64,000 nucleotides of DNA from contig OZ020618.1 in the NCBI GenBank assembly GCA_963971575.1, positions 48,374,509 through 48,438,508 on the forward strand, given 5' to 3'. The notes under the pieces are model-generated. The model was not told the origin of the DNA. It searched no databases and saw only the letters and a list, made by a program, of their open reading frames with translations. Each line of letters opens with the position of its first letter. Position 1 is the first letter of the stretch. A program made the translations under genes and the position numbers. Below, one piece after another: positions 21,691 to 32,128 of this stretch. The DNA comes from Liopterus haemorrhoidalis (Eukaryota; Arthropoda; Insecta; Coleoptera; Dytiscidae).

Positions 21691-21960
21691 TAGTTTTTTT
21701 TTAAATTTATTTTACATCGGCCTATTTCTGCGACGAGTCTAATCAACGATGCCAGCAGGCGATCTCCTACAGCAGAATGAGAAGTGAACGATTGTGAAAA
21801 TGGGAGAAATGTTAACATATTATTCTCGCTCGAATAATATCACCAGCGGGAACTTGCACTAGCAACCTCGCAATTCAGACTATTTTTATCAGTGAGAACT
21901 ACGCGATTTAACGATCACGGCCACTACGTAATGGCCAACGTTAGATAGTTATTTTAATAT
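21691..21960 (-). mobile_element. tRNA-derived SINE, second copy (minus orientation)
   Basis: Read on the minus strand it follows the 13193-13439 SINE: AGTGGCCGTGATCGTTAAAT in the box A area, GTGATATTATTCGAGCGAG, ACTCCCATTTTC-like body phrases, GTAGGAGATCGCCTGCTGGC, and GCCGATGTAAAATAAA at the tail. Box B is badly mutated. Flanks ATAGTTTTTTTTTAA (left) and ATAGTTATTTTAA (right) could be a decayed TSD. Older than the first copy. Confidence 0.82.
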
Positions 21961-23228
21961 TAAATTATTATTCTACCACGTTGCTCAATAAGTCTTCGGT
22001 CTAACTAAGAAACACAATTTTTTTTTTTTTAGAAATTCGACTTGATTAATCAACATACTCTCCTTTAAGGGTGATACATTCATTCCAACGCTCCTCTAAC
22101 TTTTCGATGCCTTCTTTGTAGAACGATTTGTCTTTGCCCTTAAAATAAGCCTCGGTTTGGCAATCACTTCTTCATTTGAGTCTAATTTCTTTCATGGAGC
22201 ATCTTTTTGAGGTCTGCAAAAAGCCAGTAGTCGCTGGGGGGGGGGCATATCTGGAGAGTACGGTGGGTGAGGAAGCTAATCGAAGCGTAATTCATTCAAT
22301 TTAACCATCGTTTTCATCGACTTGTGACACGGGGCGTTGTCTTGATAAAACAGCACTGTTTTCTTTTGCATGTGAAGACGTTTTTTCTTGATTACTACAC
22401 TCAATCGATCCAATAATGTCATGTAGTATTCGCTATTGATAGTTTTACCTTTCTCAAGATAGTCGATAAACAAAATACCATGCACGTCCCAAAATACGGA
22501 TGCCATAACCTTGCCAGCTGACTTTTGAGTTTTTGGTCGCTTTGGACAACTTGCACCGACTCCTGTTCACTCAGCTGACGATCTTTTTGATTCAGGTGTG
22601 TAGTAGTGGATCCATGTTTCATCCATTGTCACATATCGATGCAAAAAATCAATTTTATCTCGCTTGAACAACTCCAAACAGCGCTCTGAATCGTCGACGC
22701 GTTGTTGTTTTTGGTGTAAGCGAACGCGGCACCCATTTCGAAAGCAATTTACGTGTAAAATTGTAAACACACTACCTTCTGATATCTTTAAGGTGTCAGC
22801 TATCTCACGCAACTTCACTTTACGGTATTTCAAAACTATTTTGTGGACTTTTTTTATGTTTTCCGGAACATCTGCTGATTTTGGGCGACCAGAGCGTTCA
22901 GCATCATTGGTGTTTGTACGACTGCGTTTAAATTCAGCATACCAATCAGTAATAGTTGATTTGTTGGTGCAGGGTCTATATAACGCTTATCAAGCCACTG
23001 TTTGGCTTCAGCAGTATTTTTTCTCATCAAAAACCAATATTTAATCAACACACGAAATTCTTTTTTAAACACTAAAGCACTAAAACCACTGTAATCTCTA
23101 AACTAATTGTCAAAATGTCATGAAATTTTCACACGCATCGTTTGAAGGTTGGTACTATCCAGAAATCATATGGGTCTGTTAACAGTGTTGCCATATATGT
23201 CAGACTGGAGACTTATTGAGTGAAGGTT
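21961..23228 (-). pseudogene. Near full-length mariner transposon with broken transposase
   Basis: The termini at 21981-22010 and about 23198-23226 are inverted relatives (both contain CTCAATAAGTCT). On the minus strand the product starts at about 23072 with KEFRVLIKYWFLMRKNTAEA, continues through the helix-turn-helix IADTLKISEGSVFTILH, then VTMDETWIHYYTPESKR (first Asp intact) and VLFYQDNAPCHKS (second Asp intact). It ends with PPPSDYWLFADLKKML (third Asp intact). At least three frameshifts break it, one in a run of 9 G at about 22238-22246. A normal mariner has about 345 codons in 1.3 kb, which fits the length here. Confidence 0.92.
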
Positions 23229-24306
23229 ATAGATACTCGATTATCTATTAGTTGTTTGCGCTGTTTGGAAAGTTTATGTATTATCCATTTTGCGTTCATC
23301 ACAAGTTTTTAAATCTCTTGCAATTATTGTGAAACTGTTGCTCGCTCAACTGCCAACTGTTACTCTCGTTTTTTTTTTTTGCAGATTCGTTGAATCTGCA
23401 TTCGATAATTCTTGCAATTAAGCCGACGGCAATTTTCGCAGTGTTCAGAGCGTGGTTGGTCACAACGTCGTAATTACTGGATTTAAAACACATAATCCAA
23501 TTTACTCTATTTAATCCAACAATTTCCTCTTATAATACTTTATATAAGACTTATAAAGTATTATAAGACATAACATCTTCACCAAGAACAGAGGAAATTG
23601 TTTCACATGCTTCACTCTCCTTTCGATTTGTTGGAACTTGTGCCGAGTGCAATGTCGAATATATAGCTTTTCGTCACTGATCGTGTTCAATACTGTTTTA
23701 TGAAGTTACGTATATTATTACAGCATAACATTTGACGTTTCAAAAAATTCTATACCAACCCTTGAAAATCACAAAAAGGTGGGAATTTATTTGAATTATA
23801 AATAATTGAACCGAAGCACTGAAAAAACTTTTGCACACTAATGTTTGGTTGTACTTTTCACGCAATATGTTCAGAGTTCAATGTTCCTTAAGATGAATAT
23901 GTGATGTTTAACTACAGAAATTCATTTCGCCCCGAGCAAAGTGAGAAAACACATTTAATACAATTTCACAACGTGTTCCATATATGAATTTGTAGATTAT
24001 CTACATCAGGATTCCAAATCCTTTCCTGTTAACTATGATCATTGGTTGATAAAGTGCGGGAAATTCAATTTCAAGAAGCATTCATCTATGTTACTGTCAA
24101 GGGATGATTACGACACAGTTCGGTAATTAACCAGAATGTTCATTGCATGTATGCCTATTACTGAACTATATCAAACTCAAACTAGTTCATCCTCGCTTCA
24201 TTAACACCTTTACTGAAGATTTCTTCTGTTTTAGCACTTCCACTCATCAGTATGTTCAATCGAGTTCTTAATTAACATTTCTTTTTATAAACCAACTTAA
24301 ATAATT
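23229..24306. other. Unassigned; contains a perfect 16-bp hairpin
   Basis: AT-rich. At 23529-23544 and 23552-23567 lie the perfect arms CTTATAATACTTTATA and TATAAAGTATTATAAG with a 7-nt loop. No gene was recognised in the remaining sequence. Confidence 0.45.
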
Positions 24307-24410
24307 CCGGCAAGGGTAGCACGGAAAACACAACCTTGCTTCTGGTGTTAAAGGTCCTGGGTTCGAAATTTGGTCAGACCATGGATGTTTGTATTCACCC
24401 TTACCACCTA
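24307..24410 (+). mobile_element. Decayed tRNA-derived SINE head, second copy
   Basis: GGGTAGCACGG (box A area), GGTCCTGGGTTCGAAATTT (box B) and GTCAGACCATGGATGTTTGT follow the order seen at 1490-1600. The 3' body is gone or diverged. Confidence 0.5.
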
Positions 24411-24439
24411 ACGCTCATTGAAAATTTTAAAAAAATAAC

Positions 24440-24530
24440 ATCTCTTTAATCAAAATTTGATGAGGTATCAAATGAAACCTCTTAATTCGTGAATAACCAA
24501 CTAATTTTTATTTTTGAATAATATATTTAA
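24440..24530 (+). repeat. Family A/B fragment
   Basis: GAGGTATCAAATGAAACCTC, TTAATTCGTGAATAACCAAC and TTTTTATTTTTGAATAAT match the equivalent block at 3230-3300. Confidence 0.65.
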
Positions 24531-24556
24531 TAATAATAATAATAATAATAATAATT
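24527..24556. repeat. (TAA)n microsatellite
   Basis: About nine TAA units lie immediately upstream of the truncated R2-like LINE. The same kind of trinucleotide run follows the LINE 3' ends at 47.3 and 47.8 kb. Confidence 0.9.
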
Positions 24557-25337
24557 GGCGTACAGGGCCCGCATATTACAAATAGCGGAGTCCACACTCT
24601 GTAGGTTGTGCCACCACCATCCTGAAACAATTATGCACATTCTGTCTGCTTGTCCATCTCTTGCAGCGTCGACCTACGTGTCTCGACATAATGCTGCTCT
24701 CCGCGTGCTCTACTTTCATCTTAGACATGCCTATGGTATTGACCAAATACCGGTTATACCGTACGTCCCTTCTGACATAGAATCGGTGGTGGAAAATTCC
24801 AAGTGCCGAATTTATTGGAATTACTCCTTCCCCACCTCGAGGTTACTGACAGCCACTAAGACGGACATAACCCTCCTGGATATCGAGACCAAACAGATGT
24901 TTGTGATCGAATTCTCAAGTCCAAGCTGAGAAGAATATCTCTCTCAAGGAGGAGGAAAGAGGTCCAAGTATATGGACCTCTTGTACGAGCTTAGAAAGCT
25001 GCATCCCGGGTATAAAGTTAAGCTTGCAGTCCTGATAGTGGGTGGATAGTTGGGTAGCATGAAAGCCTCCTATCGAAGGGAAATCGAGTCCATTCCCGCC
25101 TGTAGATCTTCTGCCAACTCTTTGATCTGCAAGATGCAGAAAGCAGTGCTGCTCGGGTCGCTCCGCTTTGTGCGGGCACTGGATCTGGCGTAATTTCCGC
25201 GGCTGCATATCGCCAGGGTTTGGGATGCAGTCGTGTGTATTTAGCTCCACTAGTCTTTAGTATGACGCGGCTCAAAAGGTTGCTGAAGTTTGAGATTAGT
25301 GGACGCTTGTCAAGACCTGACAAACCCCAAAATAATA
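24555..25337 (+). pseudogene. R2-type LINE, C-terminal zinc knuckle and restriction-like endonuclease (copy A)
   Basis: Begins mid-protein with YRARILQIAESTLCRLCHH, the CxxC of a CCHC-type knuckle, then HPETIMHILSACPSLA and YVSRHNAALRVLYFHLRHAY. The endonuclease core follows: KCRIYWNYSF, TKTDITLLDIETKQ, MFVIEFSSP, i.e. the PD..D/E-x-K type site, with TD in place of PD here. An inserted A near 24923 causes a stop; a second shift lies at a hairpin at 24957-24982. The frame then gives YMDLLYELRKLHPGYKVK and SANSLICKMQKAVLLGSL. The 3' end is CAAGACCTGACAAACCCC followed by AATAAT. 5'-truncated. Confidence 0.85.
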
Positions 25338-25393
25338 ATTTATTCAAGTTTTTGGACATTAAATATACAGTAACTTAAGTCTAATTTAGCCCA
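25338..25393. other. Spacer between LINE fragments
   Basis: Short AT-rich join; no TSD recognised. Confidence 0.3.
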
Positions 25394-25831
25394 TCATGCC
25401 AGTTCAGTTATACTCATACGGAATTCGTCAACACTGTATAATGCGCGGTTAGAAAGGAATATCTTCATTCTTTTTTTAAATATATTTCTATTAAGATTTT
25501 TGATCTGAAGCGGAAGCATATTATACAGGTTTACTCCGATTACTGACGGTAACTGTCTGGTCGTGGTATATCTACACAGAGGCGTCCGAAAAAGTTCCTT
25601 TTGCCTGGTGTTATAATTGTGAGTGTTCTGGTTTTTTTCCAGAACACTTTCATTGTCTTTAATGTACAAAAGTACATTTAAGATGTACAATGATGGAAGC
25701 GTCAATATGTTCAGTTTCCTGAATAGATCTCTACAATGTGCGTAGCGTTTAGCTTTCGCTAAAATGCGTATAGCTTTTTTTTGGACTTTAAATATACGCG
25801 TCAATAGTAGACCACGCGTTCCTAATCTCAC
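25394..25831 (-). pseudogene. LINE RT C-terminal domain fragment
   Basis: A 145-codon minus frame without stops: RIFKVQKKAIRILAKAKRYA, then CRDLFRKLNILTLPSLYILN, THNYNTRQKELF and NLYNMLPLQIK. This is the well-known region behind the RT thumb of many arthropod LINEs (..lQKraiRii....r..c..lF..l.IltlpslyI...). It ends with FLSNRALYSVDEF before the stop. The upstream RT palm is absent, because at 25832 the sequence switches to mariner. Confidence 0.82.
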
Positions 25832-26180
25832 CAGTTACAGAGTAGAACCTTATGGCCGTCGATGTAGTTGATTGCCCAATGTTTTAGCCTCTTAGGAGTG
25901 TCATAATAAATCCATTTTTCAACTCTTGTTACAACTTGCCACAAAAAATATTTATTTTCGGTTTGGCCAACAGTGAAAAGTAAATATTGTATTTTCAATC
26001 GCAACTTTAGACAATTTACATGGAACCCATTTTCCGAACTACTGATCTTTCCCATTGCATTTAAATGAACAGCAGCTGAGTAGTCAACTTTTAATTGCCC
26101 TGCAAGCTACGTGTCGATTGAGTATAGTCTTCAGGAAGCAATTCTTCCAATCTATCATCTATATGTGAACACATGGACTT
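25832..26180 (-). pseudogene. Mariner transposase middle fragment (mauritiana-like wording)
   Basis: Minus-strand frames give LEELLPEDYTQST, then after a shift NAMGKISSSENGFHVN, KYFLWQVVTRVEKWIYYDTP and KRLKHWAINY. In the family the block reads VTGDEKW; here it is VTRVEKW, so the first catalytic Asp is lost. The fragment is cut at 25831/25832 by the LINE piece. Confidence 0.75.
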
Positions 26181-27894
26181 TTTCAACAACCTAATACCTA
26201 CATAACTTGATTATCTAGTGAGACATAGCTTCATTTGTCTAATCTGTTAACACCTTCTGTCTTCTTATTTCTCTTGTGATTAAGTTTTCAAATAATTAAC
26301 AAAGTGATTATGAACATATTGAAGGCAAAATTAATTGGTAAACGAACTGAGTTATCTTTAATGATTTTGGAAATCAATTATTTTAAATAAATTTTATGCT
26401 GATTTAACATTTAGGTTAATTTGACAAAATCAGTTTGAAAACAAACAAAACAAACTTTACAAGAAACAACTTCACAGCTACGTTATGTTTAATTATATAT
26501 TCTAAAATATCGCTACTAAAGACAACGAGCAAATTCTCTTATGCAATCTAGCCCCATGCAAATATAATTTTTTTAAATCGGGAGGAGGTTGAAAGTCCAT
26601 CGGATAGGTCCGAGAGGTTTTGGGCGTAGAATGTACTTTGGTGACTATCTATATAGCTTTTAATTGTGTTAGTTTATTTTTTGAATGTTTAATTATCGAA
26701 AATGCTGCACACATGTCCAAACTCGTTATCGACAAAAAATTTCTGTCAACCAGTGGACTGGTGAGTTGTAGTACTAGTGAACATTTTCAAAATAGCGGAA
26801 GAACTTCTCCCAGACGACGTTGACGGACGTTGGTTGGTGACTGATCGTGTTTAAGAGCTTTGAGACAATACTGGTGGAGGAGCCGTAGACGTTGAAGGTT
26901 GCCTTGCTCTGTACTCTGTACTCTCGTATACGTTCAACTCCAATTTCGGGGAACTTAGGGAACTTAGTATTTTCGGAATGAACCAAAGCCTTGTGTTTGC
27001 GGTTCTCTCTCATGCATTCAAACATTTTTCTTTGGCATGGTGAAGCACAAAGGTATGTATTGTCACTTTTAGGCATCTTCCAACACTCAGGTTTTTTCTT
27101 TCACTCAAAATCGAGTAAAATAATCAATTATCTATCAAACAAAATAAACTCTATCTACGGCGTTTAGTTCGCGAGTTATGAGTGCTGGTTGTCGCAAACT
27201 CCGATTTTAAACGTCCATTTTCTATTTCCGCTCTTTGCACTAACATTGGCTCAGGACCTTGGCACGTGAGATGTTGTATGCAACCATCGTTGCTATTTTA
27301 AACTGTATATAACTTTTACAAATTGCATTTTGGTATGGGTGATTGTAAATAAGTTCTTGCGTCACCTATCAGAAATACGAAAATTCTACGTCAAAATTAT
27401 ATTTGCAACTCCTTAAATTTCTTGAGAAGTTTACTTAGAATAGGCAATTTTACGAACTCACACTGGGAACACAGGCTTCAAATTGCCCTTTTTGGAGAAA
27501 GGTGAACTCTAAGAAAGGTGAGCAGTAAAAATCGTCGAGGAGATCTTTCTGAGAGATATAGAAGAAAGCAATGTGCTCAAAATTTAACACAGTAGCAGAC
27601 TACAGCAGTTTTCTTCTTGTTGGCAGTTAGACGTACATTAGACTCGGGAAATAATACTGAACGAAGTTCATTCCATACTTAAACGTTGTACGGGTAACTA
27701 CATAAGCTATACGTAAATCACAGTTGGAGAGTGCTCTATTTCCGTTTTATTGTTCGTTCTCTATCCCATAGTCTAACGAGTTCGTGCAAGTTGCACGTAC
27801 TCCAATTTGCCACTTTCGATGAGAACAAAAATTGTATCAACATTTGACCGTTAAAAAAAATTGTTCACGTTAGATCCCACATATTTTGACAACT
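26181..27894. other. Long unassigned region (1.7 kb)
   Basis: Moderately AT-rich. A 100-codon minus frame (26774-27076) reads MPKSDNTYLCASPCQRKMFE and onward. It is compositionally ordinary and contains no motif I recognise, so it could be chance or part of an unknown repeat. The part at 27140-27560 looks unique rather than repetitive. No RNA gene found. Confidence 0.4.
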
Positions 27895-28062
27895 GCAGTG
27901 GAAAAAGCCTGAATCGGAGTGGAAAAAGTGCTTCGAAAATTGGTTCAAATGTATGCAAAAGTGTTTTGATCTTCGTGGAGAATATTTTGAAAAACAAAAA
28001 AGCCATTTTTCTTGATAAATAATTGTTTTTAATTTCCGAAATATAAAAGGCAACCCTCGTAT
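27895..28062 (+). pseudogene. Mariner 3' end: C-terminus and terminus
   Basis: Reads SEWKKCFENWFKCMQKCFDL and RGEYFEKQKSHFS before a stop, which is the standard mariner C-terminus. About 45 bp later comes GGCAACCCTCGTA, the right terminus; the left terminus TACGAGGGTTGTC of the 33.9-kb mariner is its reverse complement apart from one base. Everything upstream of the last ~35 codons is missing. Confidence 0.72.
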
Positions 28063-28965
28063 GTGGAAGAATTTACACGTGTCTCATCGTGTGCATTTTT
28101 AATTGCTCTCTCGATAACTATGAGAGTTACGAGGTTGCTTAAAATAAACAACAAATACTATTTTATAAGAAAATATCAATGATTGAAGAAATTTTTTATT
28201 TCGACCAGTGGTTCTCAAAGTACGTTGTGCAACTTTCTTATTTTAAATAAGAAAACACATTTTATTTTTATTTATTCGATAAAGTATACAATTCTAATTT
28301 CAATGATATAAACAAATCATAGAATTAATGACAAAATAATTGAGAAAAATGCAAATTAATTTTATTTGAATTTACAGAATCTAATACATTCTGTCTAAAC
28401 AAAGCTATATTTATTTTATTTCCTCCTAATATATTTCCTTAGACATCATCTAGTTTATATATATATATATTTGAAATCTTTATATTTTTTTGTAAGATCG
28501 TGTTATAATATGGGATCAAATATGGATTCCCGCGTTTAATAGACTTCAAATAAGTTTTACAGAGGAAAAATAAAAAAGTAGGTAATCTCTTCGACATAAT
28601 CCGATTTTGCTCAATGCTTAAAGTATTAGGAAAGCGAGTACTTGAGATGGTTACACAGAAAAGGAAGCACTAACTTAGATTTGATTACACTCTTTATAAA
28701 TATATAACATGTACCGGCATACAAAACCTCTCTTGAGAACATTCTTTACAAAATATTACCTTCATTTTATATTATAAAATCTTTTACATTTTTTATACTA
28801 ATCTTATTAAAATTTATATTTATTTTGGAGCATTTTTATGTTGTAAGGTGAGAGTCGATGTTGATTGATCTGGCTCGAAGGACCAAATATTGAGACCTGC
28901 CGATGGACCGAATATTATTTGATCCAGCTTGAAGAACCGATTGCGACTTTGAGGCTGGTGGGATC
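28063..28965. other. AT-rich, with a hAT-like terminus at about 28205
   Basis: CAGTGGTTCTCAAAGTACG at 28206 is a typical hAT left end, but no right partner was seen. The rest is AT-rich with an (AT)n run at about 28457-28470. Confidence 0.4.
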
Positions 28966-29080
28966 TAGAGTGACCAGACGTTGTATTTTCCCAGGGTATG
29001 TCCTGTTTTTTCACTTAGCCGGGAATGTCCTGGCTAAAAATTGTCCTGGTTTGTCCTGTTTTTTCTTTTTTAATTACCAT
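28966..29080 (+). mobile_element. hAT-like terminus with GTCCTG subterminal repeats
   Basis: AGAGTGACCAGACGTTG opens a stretch with four short GTCCTG(T/G) phrases (GTATGTCCTGTTTTTTC, AATGTCCTGGC, TTGTCCTGG, TTTGTCCTG). I know the GTGACCAGACGT start from hAT ends in animals. No opposite end was identified. Confidence 0.4.
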
Positions 29081-29251
29081 ATTACTGTATTGAAACAACT
29101 AGATGCTCACCAAAAATGGACAAATTATTTCCAGCAATGCAATTCTTCAGAATGCTATTCAGAATTATTAATAACGGTTCAATTTATTTTCTGCATTTTT
29201 TGGACACAGATTTATTTATTTATTTTTTTATTTATTTACTTGTGGTGGCAA

Positions 29252-30029
29252 CGTTTTTTTCCAACATTTTCCCCATTTTTTTAGCACATAACCTCAAAAA
29301 TCAACGGCAAAATGATTTTCCATGTTTTTTTTTTTTTTGTATTTCAAAGTCCTAAAGTTAATACTACCATTTCCGAATAACTTTGTTTTCACAATTACCA
29401 AAAAAACTTTTTTCTCAACATTTTTTCAGCAAATAACCTCAAAAAACAGTGGCTAAATAATTTTTTATGGTTTTAAAGAAAAATAATTTATTAAGGCAAA
29501 ATTGATATAACTTTTATTACATTATTATAAACATGTTTATTTTATATATTTTAGGAACAAATGAAATAACATTTCACAGAAATAAGCATTTCGGAAGAAT
29601 TCTTGAATCAATTTAATTGTGCTTTTAATCTTCATCGCTGTTTTCATCTATTACTGGGTCGATATCTTCGCTAGTAAATAATTCAGAAATAATTTTTGCA
29701 GGTCTGATAATTTTTGACTTATATCTTGCATGACTAAGATAATATATGACTGCAGCAATATGAGAGCAGGAGCCAACAGTGCGTAATCCACACAATAATA
29801 CGAAGAAAAAAATCATTTTGCACTGTTTTTTGAGGTTATTTGCTGAAAAAATGGGAAAATGTTGAGAAAAAAGTTTTTTTGGTAATTGTGAAAACAAAGT
29901 TATTCGGAAATGGTAGTATTAACTTTAGGACTTTGAAATACCAAAAACAAAAAACCATGGAAAATCATTTTACCGTTGATTTTTGAGGTTATGTGCTAAA
30001 AAAATGGGAAAAATGTTGGAAAAAAACGT
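29252..30029. mobile_element. Large inverted repeat (about 200-bp arms) enclosing a SWIM-domain remnant
   Basis: The left arm 29252-29450 and right arm 29821-30029 are inverted copies in detail (for example CACATAACCTCAAAAATCAA against TTGATTTTTGAGGTTATGTG, and AAACTTTTTTCTCAACATTT against its complement). The 370-bp centre contains the minus-strand SWIM remnant at 29625-29790. Long inverted arms around a SWIM-type tail would fit a Mutator-like element, because such transposases end in a SWIM finger, but the protein family here is not proven. No TSD was found. Confidence 0.7.
29625..29790 (-). pseudogene. SWIM zinc-finger protein C-terminus
   Basis: The minus frame reads CGLRTVGSCSHIAAVIYYL, i.e. 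the second half of a SWIM finger (C-x-H with flanking RTVG.C.H.A). A basic segment RYKSKIIRPAKIISELF follows, then an acidic end PVIDENSDED and a stop. The first CxC of the finger has been lost where the frame meets inverted-arm sequence. I recognise the RTVG-C-H pattern from multicopy SWIM-domain proteins in arthropods and cnidarians. It is possibly the partner end of the family seen at 20002-20280; that link is inference. Confidence 0.55.
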
Positions 30030-30260
30030 TTTTATCGTAATTATGCGTACACTGTGATTCAAAAATGGTGGTTTTTGTATTTTGGAACTTGACAGTACCA
30101 AAAAAAAGTGTGAAAAATCATTTCTCCATAGTTTTTTTGAGGTTATGTGCGAAAAAAAAATGGGAAAAAAGTTTAAAAAAAAACAGTTTTTTCGATTTTT
30201 GAGCTTGTTTCGGCGTGAAACTGACAATTCTAACACCGCCATTCGAAAGAGGGAAAAAAA
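30030..30260. repeat. Further tandem copy of the inverted-repeat module
   Basis: The phrase order 'AAAATCATTT..., GAGGTTATGTGC(G/T)AAAAAAA, ATGGGAAAAA' present in the right arm at about 29960-30020 recurs at 30110-30175, spaced about 148 bp. The right side is therefore a short tandem series rather than one arm copy. Confidence 0.65.
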
Positions 30261-31014
30261 TACACAAAATGTATGTACTTAAAAGTTGGCCAAACATTAT
30301 TTACATAACCTAAAAAATCGTTGAAAATTTCAAAGGTTATTTGTAGTACTGAAAGACACGTCTGTGATTATTTTCAGATTTTTTGGATGAAAGAAGCGCC
30401 CAGGAAAAATAAAAGTCGAAAAAACGTTGTTTTTCGCATAGAGAACACCCTAGTGGGTTTCGGGGGCTGAAAATTTTTTTGAGGGGGTTTTCGACCAAGT
30501 ACTTTCGAATGGTCCAATAAAAATGGAATTCTGGAGCGGTGCAGTTTTCACTATAGCCTTTATCGATATAAATTAAATTCATTGCTAACCATTATTTCAT
30601 AACTAAACACAAAAGAAACTGACGTATTCTTACGTATGTGTCCCTGATACTACCCTGCCCGGTTCTTTTTATACAGAAAATATCGACTGAAACTTTAAAA
30701 TAATTCTTCCATCACAAAAAATCTACGTGGAGATAACGTTAGCCAGAGCTGGCTGGACTGCTTTTATCTAGATTACTTTCAGGAACATAAGTAAGGTGTG
30801 CATGTCAATAACCCTACAGCTTTAAAAGCATTGAAAAAATTAGAAAAATATTTACTTTGTAATCATTCATCTCAACAATATAAAATATTATGATTTGATA
30901 TACAGAACAAACAAAATCTAATGTGTGCACAGTAATTTAATGCTTTTATTTATCCAAATATAAAATATCAAGAAAACTGAAAACCATTTTCTGAATATTA
31001 AGATGGAAAGAAAA
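30261..31014. other. Unassigned
   Basis: No gene or repeat pair recognised on either strand in about 750 bp. Confidence 0.45.
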
Positions 31015-31160
31015 ACCTACTCACAAGTATGAAAGTAGGAAGATTGAGATGAACTGGACATTTTGAAATAATACAGAACATAGAACCAGTAAAGCAAATA
31101 AGACAAGGACCTGGAGGCAAAATATCAAGAGACAGACTAAAAATTATATAAGATACAATA
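31015..31160 (+). pseudogene. LINE RT 3' fragment cut by fold-back element
   Basis: Reads GRLR-stop-TGHFEIIQNIEPVK, then QIRQGPGGKISRDRLK, a decayed version of the 'RlrWxGHv.Rm....p.k.....p.G.rr.GRPr..W' tail of many LINEs. It ends at the left border of the fold-back element at 31161. Confidence 0.6.
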
Positions 31161-31733
31161 AACCGGGAGCTCATGACAGTTTTTGGTCTCCGATTTCATA
31201 CAGCATGCCTTTTGGAGGAGAGAATATTTACCCTGTGACAACAAAAAAGGGATGGTACTAAACCCCTGCACGCTTTCCGGTAATAGGGAAAATTGCATTT
31301 CCACTTAAACACAAAATTTTTGTGCTTTTCTCTGATTTAATATTGCTTGTCCTTTTGTCAAAAGAAAGTTATAACAAATTTAAAGTCTTTTAAATATATG
31401 CATGCGATTCGGAGGGCCCCAAAGGGCTCAAACGGTCATGTGATCTTGTAATAAAAACATATGATTTTCCGCGTTTTCGTACAGAATGCCTATAATTAAA
31501 AGACTTTAAATTTGTTATAACTTTCTTTTGACAAAAGGGCAAGCAATATTAAATCAGAGAAAAACACAAATATTTTGTGCAAGTGGAAATGCAATTTTCC
31601 CTATGACCGGAAAGCGTGCAGGGGTTTAGTACCATCCCTTTTTTGTTGTCAAAGGGTAAATATTCTCTCCTCCAAAAGGCATGCTGTATGAAATCGGAGA
31701 CCAAAAATGTCATGAGCTCCCGGTCTACAAGAA
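31161..31733. mobile_element. Fold-back DNA element with ~235-bp inverted arms
   Basis: Termini are CCGGGAGCTCATGACA and TGTCATGAGCTCCCGG. The inverted arms extend inward for about 235 bp with few differences (both include AAAGAAAGTTATAACAAATT and its complement) around a centre of about 90 bp with GATTCGGAGGGCCCCAAAGG. TACAATA before and TACAAGA after could be an imperfect target duplication. No ORF of note. A truncated second copy is at 53175-53518, so it is a family. Confidence 0.9.
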
Positions 31734-31779
31734 AACACGATTTTTCTCGAAAACGCGATGTGTGAGCAAATTGGTGTTA

Positions 31780-32120
31780 AACCAAAAAATTAATGTGTAT
31801 TGTGAATTTTCACATATTTCAGGGTTTTGTAGGTATTTAATATATGTAAGAAGCCAACATAATATTGCTTGTCGTGTGTTTGTCAGTGCAAGATATCTTT
31901 TATTAAGTTTGCGTAAATTTACTGATTTTATCTATTTATGTATTGTTTAATTTATTGTTTTTTAATATGTAGTGTAGTCATGTAAATGGACTGCGTTAGG
32001 CGCAAATAGCCTTTGTTGCTGTGTGTCAAAAATTTTAACTAACTAACTAACTAAAAATACTGGATGTCTAGGAATATTTGTTCTATAATCACATTTATTC
32101 ATAATCTATAACCAAATTTA
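31780..32120 (-). repeat. Family B copy interrupted by a LINE tail
   Basis: 31780-31866 reads TTCACATATTTCAGGGTTTT, GTAGGTATTTAATATATG and AAGAAGCCAACATAATATTG. After an insertion, 32055-32120 resumes with ACTGGATGTCTAGGAATATT and TGTTCTATAATCACAT. In the uninterrupted copy at 3985-4090 (complement) these are adjacent. Confidence 0.72.
31867..32054 (+). mobile_element. LINE 3'-end insertion with (TAAC)n tail
   Basis: A stretch foreign to the surrounding family B repeat carries GCGTTAGGCGCAAATAGCCT, TTGTTGCTGTGTGTC and a terminal (TAAC)4 microsatellite. A short 3' UTR with a simple-sequence tail is typical of a severely 5'-truncated LINE. The repeat halves on each side (AATATTG and AATACTG) could be a mutated TSD. 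Confidence 0.55.
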
Positions 32121-32128
32121 ATAGTGTT

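Noticed and set aside
24940..24990. Programmed -1 frameshift site in the R2-type LINE
   Set aside because: A hairpin is there, but no canonical slippery heptamer at a proper distance; a shared inherited indel is simpler.
27865..28053. 62-codon minus ORF
   Set aside because: Antisense to the mariner C-terminus on the plus strand.
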